Source: Streptomyces sp. NBS 14/10
GTDB lineage: Bacteria; Actinomycetota; Actinomycetes; Streptomycetales; Streptomycetaceae
Reading direction: 5' to 3'
Length of the DNA: 64,000 bases
NCBI RefSeq assembly: GCF_002224125.1
Contig: NZ_NCSM01000035.1
Coordinates: forward strand, 237,893 to 301,892
Below the pieces are notes generated by a model that saw only the letters and a program-made list of their open reading frames with translations, was not told the origin of the DNA and did not search any database. Position numbers and translations under genes: made by a program. Shown in pieces: positions 1 through 8,223 of the stretch; position 1 is the first letter of the stretch, and the number at the start of each line of letters is the position of its first letter.

Positions 1-345
1 CTCTGCCTAGTCCAGCTCTCGGCACACGGACGCGAAGGACTCCACGCAGGCTCTTGGTAGGAGAGCCGGAATCACGCACGACACGCGGCGAGTTGGACAC
101 GACGGTAGCCGAAGTAACCCCCGTTAGGCCAGAGTTACCTGGAAGCACGACAAGACAGGGCACCCCGGGCTACCACCCCCGGAGGCCCTGCCTGAGCGCA
201 CGCTGGACTAGGCATGTCGCAAGCGCACTGCTCAATCAGAGTGCCCGCCGCCAATAATCGATTGATGAACGTCCGGACGAGGCAGCTTCCTTGGCAGTTC
301 CCCCGGACACCACCATTTTCCGCTCTGCGTCTGCTCTCTACTCAC
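1..345. other. 5' flank with no convincing gene
   Basis: Short ORFs here (for example 54-257 and 214-408 on the plus strand) have no family resemblance and lack the strong third-position GC bias of the neighbouring genes. Base composition is closer to even than in the coding DNA that follows. I see no tRNA, no large hairpin and no transposase fragment. It is best read as the upstream intergenic region of the SARP pair, with the promoter at its right edge. Confidence 0.5.
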
Positions 346-374
346 TTAACGCCCACTAAGCGTACTGCTAGGCT
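346..374 (+). promoter_or_regulatory. Candidate promoter of the SARP pair
   Basis: A TTAACG hexamer at 346-351 and a TAGGCT hexamer at 369-374 are separated by 17 bases. This fits the streptomycete housekeeping sigma (HrdB-type) pattern of TTGACn and TAgnnT. It would place a start site near 381, about 24 bases before the GTG of the first SARP gene. It is a pattern match only. Confidence 0.45.
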
Positions 375-404
375 GGCTTTCATCGATCGCCAATCACGGG
401 AGGG

Positions 405-1208
405 GTGAGGGCGATATCCCTCCGATTCGGGCTTCTCGGGCCCGTACAGGCCGCCCACGACGGTACGGACATCACTCTCGGCCCCCCGCAGCGGCGGGCG
501 GTGCTCGCCATCCTGCTGCTCTCACCAGGGCAGGCCGTCACCATCGCCACGCTGCGTGAGCGCATCTGGGCGGGCCCTCCCCCCGCCTCGGCCACCCAGG
601 CGATCCATGTCCACATCCACCATCTGCGCCAGCTGCTGCGGCAGTTCACCAACGGGACGACCGACGGCCCCCGCCTGGTCACCCACCCCGGACACGCCCC
701 CGACCAGGTGAGCTACGTCCTGCACACCGCCCCGGAGACCGTCGATGTGCCCGTCTTCCGCCGCCTCCTGGAGGACGGCGAGGCCGCCCAAGGCGAAGGC
801 GACAACGGGATCGCCCTCGACTGCTACGACACCGCGCTGAACCTGTGGCGCGGCGAGCCCGTCTCCGACCTCCAGCCCTCCGCCTACGTCCGCAGCGTCC
901 GCCTCAGCCTCGCCGAAATCCGCCTCGACCTCGGCAAGCGCCACGCCGCCGCACTGCTCGCCCTCGGCGCCGCCGCCCGCGCCACGGCCGAACTACAGGA
1001 CCTCCACGCCCATCACCCCGGCGACGAGAGCATCGTCGTCCTGCTCGCCCGCGCCCTGCACACCACCGGAGCCCACACCCGCGCCCTGCGGCTGGTGACC
1101 GACGAACTGGAGCGCTGGGAGCGCGAATACGGCCTGCGAGCCCCCGCGCTCCTCGAACAGCGCGACAGCCTCGTCCACGGCGTCGGCCCCGCCGGAGCCG
1201 CCCCATGA
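405..1208 (+). CDS. SARP-type regulator, single OmpR-BTAD module
   Basis: A 267-residue DNA-binding activator-like protein. Residues about 1-100 form the OmpR-like winged helix (starting MRAISLRFGLLGPVQA, with the typical TLRERIWAGPPP helix). Residues about 115-255 form the bacterial transcriptional activation domain, with the CYDTALNLWRGEP motif. This is the size of a minimal SARP such as ActII-orf4 or RedD. The GTG start has a GGGAGGGG purine run almost touching it, so spacing is tight. The stop overlaps the start of the next gene (ATGA, 1205-1208), implying translational coupling to a second, much larger SARP. Target genes are not evident, because no antibiotic cluster lies in the window. 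Confidence 0.85.
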   Translation: MRAISLRFGLLGPVQAAHDGTDITLGPPQRRAVLAILLLSPGQAVTIATLRERIWAGPPPASATQAIHVHIHHLRQLLRQFTNGTTDGPRLVTHPGHAPDQVSYVLHTAPETVDVPVFRRLLEDGEAAQGEGDNGIALDCYDTALNLWRGEPVSDLQPSAYVRSVRLSLAEIRLDLGKRHAAALLALGAAARATAELQDLHAHHPGDESIVVLLARALHTTGAHTRALRLVTDELERWEREYGLRAPALLEQRDSLVHGVGPAGAAP

Positions 1209-4200
1209 GAACCGAAGCGCGACTCCTCGGCCCCGTCGAACTCCTCGTGAACGACACCGACGTCACCCCCACCTCGATACGCGCCCGCACCTTCCTCGTC
1301 TCCCTGCTGCTCCGCAGCGGACAACCCGTCCCCGTGGAAACGCTCACCGAAGAGCTGTGGGGCGACTCCCCGCCGGCCACCGCCCGAGCCCAAGTGCACA
1401 CCTACGCCAGCCGGCTGCGCCAACGCATCGCCCAGGCGAGCGGACCCGACACGGAAGGGCACCTGCTGGCCACCCACCCCATCGGCTACACCCTCCTGAT
1501 CGACCCCCAGCACGTGGACCTGTTCCGGTTCACCGCGCTGCTCGACGACGCCAGAACCCAGCTGAGCGAAGCCCGTTACGAACGCGCCCACGACCTGCTG
1601 GCCACCGCCATGAAGATGTGGCGCGGCCCCGCCCTCGCCGGCGTCACCGCGAGCCCCCGCCTCGCCACACACGCACGGCGGCTGGAAGCCGAGCGCCTGG
1701 AGGCGCTGTCCCTGCGCATCGAGGCCGACCTACGGCTCGGCCGACCCGGCCGAGTCATCCCCGAACTGCGCGCACTCGCCGACGAACACCCCCACCACGA
1801 ACCGTTCCGCACCCAACTGGCCCACGCTCTCCACGAGGCGAGCCGTACGACGGAGGCGCTGGACGTCCTGCGCGCGCTGGACGCCCCCAAGAACCAGCCC
1901 ACACCCCCGCCCCAGGCCCCCGCCGAGCCCCCCGCCCCAGCACCCGCTCCCCCGCGCCCACTTCCGCCCGCCCCACGGCCACCCGCCATCGCGCTCCACG
2001 GACCGGGCCACTCCGAACAGCTGCGCTTCTCCGTGCTCGGCCCGGTCCGGGTCCGGCGCGGCGAGGAGCCGGTCAACACCGGCTCGCCACAGCAGCGGGC
2101 ACTGCTCGTCGCCCTGCTGCTGCGCGGCGGCCGGACGGCGACCGCACCCGAGTTGATCGACGCCCTCTGGGGCGAGGAACCGCCCCACGCGGCCGTCGCC
2201 GCGCTACGGACCTACGCCTCACGGCTACGGAAGGCGCTGGGGCCGGACATCGTGGTCAGCACATCGGGCGGATATGCCATCCGCGTCGAGGCCGGAGCGC
2301 TGGACGTCGACGTGGCCACCGAACTGGCCACCGAGGCGGATCGGGCCCGGCACGCCGGGGACATCACCCGCGCCCACGACCTGCTCAACCAGGCACTGGC
2401 CCTATGGGATGGCGAACCGCTCGCCGGGTTGCCGGGTCCGTACGCGGACAACCAGCGCATCCGCCTCGAGGAATGGCGCCTCTCGCTCCTCGAAACACGG
2501 CTCGACCTCGACCTGGAGCTGGGCCTCCACGCCGAGGCGGTCTCCGAACTGACCGCGATGACCACCGCGTACCCGCTGCGCGAGCGGCTGCGCGAGCTGC
2601 TGATGCTGGCGCTCTACCGCAGCGGACGGCAGGCCGAGGCGCTGGCCGTCTACGCGGACACCCGGCGGCTGTTGGCCGAAGAACTGGGCGTGGACCCGTC
2701 AACGGACCTCAGAGATCTGCAACAGCGCATCCTCCAAGCCGATTCGGCCCTCGCGGCCCCCGCGGAACACGTCCCGGCTCCCCGGCCGCCGGTTCCCGCG
2801 CAACTCCCCGCGACCGTCCCGGACTTCATCGGGCGCGCCGCCTTCGTGGACGAGCTCAGCGAACAGCTCACCACGGCCGATGGCAGAATCATGGCCATCT
2901 CGGCCGTCGCCGGAATCGGCGGCATCGGCAAGACCACACTCGCCGTCCACCTGGCGCACGCCGTGCGCCACCAATTTCCCGACGGACAGCTGTACGTCGA
3001 CCTCCAGGGCGGCAGCCCCACCCCCGCCGCCCCCGAGACCGTGCTGGCCTCCTTCCTGCGCGCCCTGGGCACCCCCGACTCCGCCATCCCCGACGGGGTC
3101 GGGGACCGCTCCGCCCTCTACCGTTCCGTCCTCGACGGCCGCCGCGTCCTGGTCCTCCTCGACAACGCCCGCGACGCCGCCCAGGTACGACCCCTGCTGC
3201 CCGGGACCCCGGGCAGCGCCGCCATCGTCACCAGCCGCGTCCGCATGGTCGACCTGGCATTCGCCCACCTGGTCGACCTGGACGTCATGAGCCCCGAGGA
3301 AGCACTCGCCCTCTTCACCCGCATCGTCGGCGAGGAGCGGGTGCACGCAGAGCGCGAGGCCGCCCTGGATGTGGTGGCCGCCTGCGGCTTTCTGCCCCTG
3401 GCCATCCGTATCGCCGCCTCGCGGCTCGCCGCGCGCCGCACCTGGACCGTGTCCGTCCTGGCGGCCAAGCTCGCCGACGAACAGCGGCGGCTCGACGAAC
3501 TGCGGGCGGGCGACCTGGCGGTCACTGCCACCTTCGAGCTGGGCTACGGACAGTTGCAGCCGTACCAGGCCCGCGCGTTCCGGCTGCTCGGGCTCGCGGA
3601 CGGCTCGGACATCTCCCTCCCGGCGGCGGCCGCCCTGCTCGACATGGACGTGCACAACGCGGAGGACGCGCTGGAGTCCCTTGTCGACACCTCGCTGCTG
3701 GACTCCGCCGCCCCCGGCCGCTACCACTACCACCACCTCGTACGCCTCTTCGCACGGGCCCGCGCCGAACGCGACGAACAGCCGCCGGAGGACCGGGACG
3801 CGGCCCTCTCCCGACTCCTCGACTTCTACCTCGCGACCGCCGCCCGGGCCTACGCCCAAGAGCGGCCCGGCGACCGCCTCGTCGACCACCTGACGCCCAC
3901 CACCCACCCCGGCCTCGACTTCCCGGACCGGACCGCCGCACTCGACTGGCTCTACTGCGAAGCCGACTGCCTGCTCGCCTGCGTCACCCAGACCGCGACC
4001 GCCCCCGCCTCCGACACGGCGCTGCGCCGCGCGGCCGATCTCCTGCTGACCACCTCCGACCTCGCCGAGTCCGGAGCCCACACCCGCCAGTACGAAGCCG
4101 TGGCCGTCGCGCTCGGCGAGGCCGCAGTGGCCGCCGGGGACCTCCAGGCCGAGGGCCGCGTCCGGACCGCGCTGTCCCGGGCGCTGAGCCTGCGCGGAGA

Positions 4201-4951
4201 CCTCGAGCAGGCAGCCGAGCAGGCCCGGCACGCCATGGCCGCCGGCTGGGCGGCAAAGGACCTCGGTATCGCCGGCCACCTCCTGAACCAGCGCGGCACC
4301 ACCGCGCTCAGCCTGGGGCTGGTCAGGGAGGCGGAGGCCCATCTGAGCCAGGCCATCGAGGCCTTCCAGGCCGCCGACGACCGGCCGGGCGAAGCGGGGA
4401 CGCTGGTCAACCTGTCGCGTGTCCACCTGACGCTGGGCCGTACGGCCAGCGCGGTCGAGCTGGCCCGGCAGGGAGTCGCGATATACGAGAGCCTGGGACT
4501 CACCTCGCGCCTCGCGGGCGGCAAGTACGCCCTGGGAGTCGCGCTGACGGCGGCGGGGCACGGCCCGGAAGCGGTCGGGCAACTCACGCACGCGCTCGGC
4601 CACTTCCGCGACAGCCGTCAGCGCCTCTGGGAGGGCACCACCCACTACCGGCTGGCGGAGGCCCACCTGGCCATGCGCCGCCCGGCGCAGGCCGCCGCGC
4701 ACGCCGAGCAGGCACTTACGACGGGCGTCATCGGCGGCGAATGGCGCCGCGCCACCGTCCTGACCGTCCTCGGCAAGGCTCTGACGGAACTCGGCCACGC
4801 CGACCGCGCCCATGCGTGCTGGCGCGAAGCGCTCGCCGTCCATGAGCGGCTGGAAACGGCGGAGGCCGAGGACGTACGGGCGCTCCTCGGCGAGCTCGCC
4901 CCTGCCGCAGCTACTACTGCTGCTGCTTCTTCTCCGCCGCGTCCTCGATGA
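1205..4951 (+). CDS. AfsR-like regulator with two SARP modules, NB-ARC and TPR
   Basis: A predicted 1248-residue multidomain regulator. Residues 1-225 form one OmpR-BTAD module (starts MRTEARLLGPVELL). Residues 228-270 are a Pro/Ala linker. Residues 273-515 form a second complete OmpR-BTAD module (LRFSVLGPVRVRRG to LGVDPSTDLRDLQQRIL). The STAND/NB-ARC ATPase runs from about 538, with Walker A GIGGIGKTT (Lys576) and a Walker B-like VLVLLDN near 648. TPR-like helices fill about 900-1240. AfsR has only one SARP module, so the doubled N-terminus is unusual. The ATG overlaps the previous gene's stop. The 3' end overlaps the convergent ANTAR gene by 38 bases. It probably senses a ligand through NB-ARC/TPR and activates transcription; the targets are unknown. 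Confidence 0.85.
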   Translation: MRTEARLLGPVELLVNDTDVTPTSIRARTFLVSLLLRSGQPVPVETLTEELWGDSPPATARAQVHTYASRLRQRIAQASGPDTEGHLLATHPIGYTLLIDPQHVDLFRFTALLDDARTQLSEARYERAHDLLATAMKMWRGPALAGVTASPRLATHARRLEAERLEALSLRIEADLRLGRPGRVIPELRALADEHPHHEPFRTQLAHALHEASRTTEALDVLRALDAPKNQPTPPPQAPAEPPAPAPAPPRPLPPAPRPPAIALHGPGHSEQLRFSVLGPVRVRRGEEPVNTGSPQQRALLVALLLRGGRTATAPELIDALWGEEPPHAAVAALRTYASRLRKALGPDIVVSTSGGYAIRVEAGALDVDVATELATEADRARHAGDITRAHDLLNQALALWDGEPLAGLPGPYADNQRIRLEEWRLSLLETRLDLDLELGLHAEAVSELTAMTTAYPLRERLRELLMLALYRSGRQAEALAVYADTRRLLAEELGVDPSTDLRDLQQRILQADSALAAPAEHVPAPRPPVPAQLPATVPDFIGRAAFVDELSEQLTTADGRIMAISAVAGIGGIGKTTLAVHLAHAVRHQFPDGQLYVDLQGGSPTPAAPETVLASFLRALGTPDSAIPDGVGDRSALYRSVLDGRRVLVLLDNARDAAQVRPLLPGTPGSAAIVTSRVRMVDLAFAHLVDLDVMSPEEALALFTRIVGEERVHAEREAALDVVAACGFLPLAIRIAASRLAARRTWTVSVLAAKLADEQRRLDELRAGDLAVTATFELGYGQLQPYQARAFRLLGLADGSDISLPAAAALLDMDVHNAEDALESLVDTSLLDSAAPGRYHYHHLVRLFARARAERDEQPPEDRDAALSRLLDFYLATAARAYAQERPGDRLVDHLTPTTHPGLDFPDRTAALDWLYCEADCLLACVTQTATAPASDTALRRAADLLLTTSDLAESGAHTRQYEAVAVALGEAAVAAGDLQAEGRVRTALSRALSLRGDLEQAAEQARHAMAAGWAAKDLGIAGHLLNQRGTTALSLGLVREAEAHLSQAIEAFQAADDRPGEAGTLVNLSRVHLTLGRTASAVELARQGVAIYESLGLTSRLAGGKYALGVALTAAGHGPEAVGQLTHALGHFRDSRQRLWEGTTHYRLAEAHLAMRRPAQAAAHAEQALTTGVIGGEWRRATVLTVLGKALTELGHADRAHACWREALAVHERLETAEAEDVRALLGELAPAAATTAAASSPPRPR

Positions 4952-5546
4952 CCGCCTCGGCCACCTGCTGCATGGACAGCCGGCGGTCCATCGAGGTCTT
5001 CTGAATCCAGCGGAACGCGGCGGGCTCGGTCAGCCCGTACTGCGTCTGCAGAATGCTCTTGGCGCGGTCCACCAGCTTGCGGGTCTCCAGGCGCTGGGCG
5101 AGGTCGGCGACCTCCTTCTCCAGCGTCTTCAGCTCCGTGAAGCGGGAGACGGCCATCTCGATCGCGGGGACCACATCGCTCTTGCTGAACGGCTTCACGA
5201 GGTAAGCCATCGCCCCCGCATCCCGGGCCCGCTCGACGAGTTCGCGCTGCGAGAACGCGGTGAGCATGAGGACCGGGGCGATACGGTCGGCGGCGATCCG
5301 CTCGGCGGCGGAGATCCCGTCGAGGACCGGCATTTTCACATCGAGAATCACCAGGTCGGGACGGTGCTCCTGAGCGAGCGCGACGGCCGTCTCACCGTCG
5401 CCCGCCTCGCCGACGACGGAGTACCCCTCCTCCTCGAGCATCTCCTTGAGGTCGAGGCGGATCAGGGCCTCGTCCTCGGCGATGACCACGCGGGTGGTGT
5501 GCGGGGGGACGTGCGACTGCGCGTCGGGGGCGTCAGTGGTGCTCAC
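4914..5546 (-). CDS. pdtaR: PdtaR-like ANTAR response regulator
   Basis: A 210-residue two-component regulator that acts on RNA. A receiver domain spans residues about 18-135, with acidic pair Glu24/Asp25, phospho-acceptor Asp69 in LVILDVKMP and the conserved Lys in LVKPFS. An ANTAR RNA-binding domain occupies about 145-205 (RKLVDRAKSILQTQYGLTEP, then ASFRWIQ-type helices). The family (Rv1626/PdtaR) works as a transcription antiterminator after phosphorylation by a PdtaS-type kinase, which is not in this window. I chose the GTG at 5546 because GAGGAG lies seven bases upstream; the longer ATG at 5576 lacks a ribosome site. It is convergent with, and overlaps, the AfsR-like gene. Confidence 0.88.
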   Translation of the reverse strand: MSTTDAPDAQSHVPPHTTRVVIAEDEALIRLDLKEMLEEEGYSVVGEAGDGETAVALAQEHRPDLVILDVKMPVLDGISAAERIAADRIAPVLMLTAFSQRELVERARDAGAMAYLVKPFSKSDVVPAIEMAVSRFTELKTLEKEVADLAQRLETRKLVDRAKSILQTQYGLTEPAAFRWIQKTSMDRRLSMQQVAEAVIEDAAEKKQQQ

Positions 5547-5601
5547 GTGGCTCCTCGTTTGTGGCAGGTCCTGCACCTTGAGCCTACCTACTCCTGTATC
5601 T

Positions 5602-5629
5602 TTGACCTACGGCGGTTCGCCGCTAACCT
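5602..5629 (+). promoter_or_regulatory. Candidate tRNA promoter
   Basis: TTGACC (5602-5607) and TAACCT (5624-5629) are separated by 16 bases. This puts initiation close to 5636, a few bases before the mature tRNA 5' end at 5644. The match to the vegetative consensus is good and the position fits a tRNA gene. Confidence 0.5.
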
Positions 5630-5643
5630 GCGTTTCGCAGGAT

Positions 5644-5716
5644 GCCCCGGTAGTCCAGCGGAAGAGACACGGTGCTCAAACCACCGACAGCGTGGGTTCG
5701 AATCCCACCCGGGGCA
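5644..5716 (+). tRNA. tRNA-Leu (anticodon CAA), short variable loop
   Basis: A 73-base cloverleaf can be drawn directly. The acceptor arm is GCCCCGG (5644-5650) with CCGGGGC (5709-5715) and discriminator A5716. The D stem has three pairs (5653-5655 with 5666-5668). The anticodon stem CGGTG/CACCG encloses the loop CTCAAAC, giving anticodon CAA (5677-5679). The T arm is GTGGG-TTCGAAT-CCCAC. No CCA is encoded. The variable loop is only five bases (5687-5691), whereas leucine tRNAs normally carry a long variable arm. The anticodon still reads UUG. A 3'-adjacent endonuclease-like gene follows. Confidence 0.85.
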
Positions 5717-5824
5717 CTTACCTAGGATTCCAAGGTCACGCGAGAATCGCAGTCTTTCACTCGATCACGTGAACGTTCTTTCGAACGAGCGCCTGACGGC
5801 TGGACGCCAGCCAGGCTCGACAGT

Positions 5825-6597
5825 GTGTACGACCTTGAAACGCGCAAGCACGCCCTCGCCCTCGTCGCCCAAGGGCGCAGCCTCAACTCCGTAAGCAGGC
5901 AGACCGGAATATCTCGATCCGCGATCCGTCGGTGGCAGATCAACATCGAGCCCGTCTCGCGCAACGCAGAATGCCCAAGGTGCTCGCCCGAGGCGCACCT
6001 GCCTGATGTTGCTGCCACATACGCCTACCTACTCGGCTTGTATCTCGGCGACGGCCACATCATCCATTACCGCAAGCATCGAGCTCCGAGCCTTTCCATT
6101 GCCTGCAGCAACACTTGGCCCGGGCTCATCGACGCCGCCGAGGCGGCTGTTCGGATGGTGCTCCCCCACAACAAGGTGTGCCGGGTGCGCAGTGTCGGAT
6201 GCACCTACGTGAAGTCGTACTCCAAGCATCTGCCCTGCCTCTTCCCTCAGCACGGCGCTGGCAAGAAGCACGACCGCTCTATCGTGTTACAGCCATGGCA
6301 ACAGGAGATCGTGGATGCGCACCCTTGGGAACTCATCCGCGGGCTGATCCACTCCGAGGCTCCCGAATCACCAATTGGACGACGCAGCGCGTCGGTGGCG
6401 CGCAGAAGCGCTACGAATACCCCAGATACTTCTTCACGAACGCATCCGACGACATCATCAAGCTCTTCACCGATGCGCTCGACGTAGTCGGGGTCGAGTG
6501 GAAACCCACACACCGCAACCGCATGGTGAAGAACATCTCGGTCGCCAAGCGCGCCTCCGTCACCCTCATGGACACCCACATCGGGCCGAAGTACTGA
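5825..6597 (+). pseudogene. LAGLIDADG/HTH homing-endonuclease-like gene, frameshifted
   Basis: The first frame begins at GTG 5825 with a helix-turn-helix of transposase/Hin type (residues about 5-38, RSLNSVSRQTGISRSAIRRW). Next comes LAGLIDADG motif 1 (LLGLYLGDGHI) and a second motif begins at LIRGLIHS. There the frame breaks. After TCC GA at 6357 the plus-one frame continues as G-S-R-I-T-N-W and runs to the stop at 6597 (ending MDTHIGPKY). Restoring one base between 6357 and 6358 gives the expected HSDG-S/C-R-ITNW, so the loss falls in the catalytic aspartate codon. There is an in-frame TTA leucine codon at 6287, and GC is lower than in neighbours. Proteins of this kind often sit beside tRNA genes in Streptomyces. 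It is probably inactive unless this is a sequencing error. Confidence 0.75.
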
Positions 6598-6637
6598 AGC
6601 GCACCCAGCACTCCGTACCCCGGCCCAAATCAGCCCC

Positions 6638-8068
6638 CTACCTCAAGTCCGCCTCACCGATGTGATGCACCCGCACCAGATTCGTCGAGCCGGAGACGCC
6701 GGGCGGGGAGCCGGCGGTGATGATGACGAGGTCGCCTTTCTGGCAGCGGCCGATCCGCAGAAGCTCCTCGTCGACCTGGGCAACCATCTCGTCCGTGGAG
6801 TCGACCATCGGGCCGAGGAAGGTCTCCACGCCCCAGGTGAGGTTCAGCTGGGAGCGGGTCGCGGGTTCGGGGGTGAAGGCGAGGAGGGGGATGGGTGAGC
6901 GGTAGCGGGAGAGGCGGCGGACGGTGTCGCCGCTCTGGGTGAAGGCGACCAGGAACTTCGCGCCGAGGAAGTCGCCCATCTCGGCGGCCGCGCGGGCGAC
7001 CGCGCCGCCCTGGGTGCGGGGCTTGTTGCGCTCGGTGAGCGGGGGGAGGCCCTTGGCGAGGATGTCCTCTTCGGCGGCGGCGACGATGCGGTCCATGGTC
7101 TTGACCGTCGCGATCGGGTACTTGCCGACGCTGGTCTCGCCGGAGAGCATCACCGCGTCCGTGCCGTCGATGACCGCGTTGGCGACGTCCGAGGCCTCGG
7201 CGCGGGTCGGGCGGGAGTTCTCGATCATGGAGTCGAGCATCTGGGTCGCGACGATGACCGGCTTCGCGTTCCGCTTGGCGAGCTTGATCGCGCGCTTCTG
7301 GACGATCGGCACCTGCTCAAGCGGCATCTCCACGCCCAGGTCGCCGCGCGCGACCATGATGCCGTCGAAGGCGTCGACGATGCCTTCCAGGTTCTCGACC
7401 GCCTGCGGCTTCTCGACCTTGGCGATGACCGGGAGCCGGATGCCCTCTTCCTTCATGACCCGGTGCACGTCGATGACGTCGTTGGCGTTGCGGACGAAGG
7501 ACAGGGCGATGACGTCGGCGCCGATGCGCAGCGCCCAGCGGAGGTCTTCGATGTCCTTGTCGGAGAGCGCCGGGACGGAGACGGCGACTCCGGGGAGGTT
7601 GAGGCCCTTGTGGTCGGAGACCATGCCGCCTTCGATGACGATGGTGTGCACCCGGGGGCCCTCGACGTCCACTACTTCAAGGGTGACCCGGCCGTCGTCG
7701 ACGAGGATGCGCTCGCCCCGGCTGACGTCGGTGGCCAGGCCCTTGTAGGTGGTGCCGCAGCGCAGGCGGTCGCCTTCGATCGGTTCGACGGTGATGGTGA
7801 ACTCGTCGCCGCGTTCAAGGAGTACGGGGCCTTCGTGGAAGCGGCCGAGACGGATCTTCGGGCCTTGAAGGTCGGCGAGGATCCCGACGCTGCGGCCGGT
7901 TTCCAGCGAGGCCTTCCGGACTCGCCGGTAACGCTCCTCGTGCTCGGCGTACGTGCCGTGGCTGAGGTTGAAGCGGGCCACATCCATTCCGGCTTCGACG
8001 AGTGCCTTGATCTGCTCGTACGAGTCGGTTGCTGGCCCCAAAGTACAGACGATTTTTGCTCGGCGCAT
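6638..8068 (-). CDS. pyk: Pyruvate kinase
   Basis: A 476-residue glycolytic enzyme converting phosphoenolpyruvate and ADP to pyruvate and ATP in the cytosol. The A/B barrel opens with MRRAKIVCTLGPATDS. The substrate and metal motifs VARFNLSHG, ADLQGPKIRLG, IAKVEKPQAVENL and GIMVARGDLGVEMP (metal-binding Glu/Asp, catalytic Lys) are all present. MLSGETSVGKYP follows, and a C-terminal allosteric domain ends in TNLVRVHHIGEADLR. Length and motifs are those of an intact bacterial enzyme. It is transcribed away from the SIMPL gene, across a 155-base gap that contains the terminator at 8196-8221. Confidence 0.97.
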   Translation of the reverse strand: MRRAKIVCTLGPATDSYEQIKALVEAGMDVARFNLSHGTYAEHEERYRRVRKASLETGRSVGILADLQGPKIRLGRFHEGPVLLERGDEFTITVEPIEGDRLRCGTTYKGLATDVSRGERILVDDGRVTLEVVDVEGPRVHTIVIEGGMVSDHKGLNLPGVAVSVPALSDKDIEDLRWALRIGADVIALSFVRNANDVIDVHRVMKEEGIRLPVIAKVEKPQAVENLEGIVDAFDGIMVARGDLGVEMPLEQVPIVQKRAIKLAKRNAKPVIVATQMLDSMIENSRPTRAEASDVANAVIDGTDAVMLSGETSVGKYPIATVKTMDRIVAAAEEDILAKGLPPLTERNKPRTQGGAVARAAAEMGDFLGAKFLVAFTQSGDTVRRLSRYRSPIPLLAFTPEPATRSQLNLTWGVETFLGPMVDSTDEMVAQVDEELLRIGRCQKGDLVIITAGSPPGVSGSTNLVRVHHIGEADLR

Positions 8069-8195
8069 GCGGCGAGCCTATGACTTACCGGCGGGTAAAG
8101 AACCGGGAACCAGCCACTCCCCCATGGCCTTTAGGTGGCCGGTCGTCGACAACTAATGAAACGTGCGCGGGCGTGCTCTGATGAGCGGTTTATAT

Positions 8196-8221
8196 GACCC
8201 GCGCACGTCCGTGCGCGGGTC
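8196..8221 (-). terminator. Hairpin terminator after the SIMPL gene
   Basis: A perfect 12-base-pair inverted repeat (GACCCGCGCACG at 8196-8207 and its complement at 8210-8221) with a two-base gap starts two bases after the TGA stop (8224-8226) of the minus-strand SIMPL gene. The position and strength suggest transcription termination between that gene and pyk. Confidence 0.65.
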
Positions 8222-8223
8222 GC

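Noticed and set aside
845..1204. N-terminal extension of the AfsR-like gene to 845
   Set aside because: The extension is antisense-like Arg/Pro sequence overlapping the first SARP gene. The ATG at 1205 gives the normal SARP N-terminus and a coupled ATGA junction.
2699..4843. 714-codon open frame antisense to the AfsR-like gene
   Set aside because: Gly/Val/Glu low-complexity translation typical of the opposite strand of GC-rich genes. The sense strand has SARP, NB-ARC and TPR motifs.
1357..4845. 1162-codon plus-strand frame overlapping the AfsR-like gene
   Set aside because: Arg/Pro-rich shadow frame produced by GC-biased codons; no domain and no start signal.
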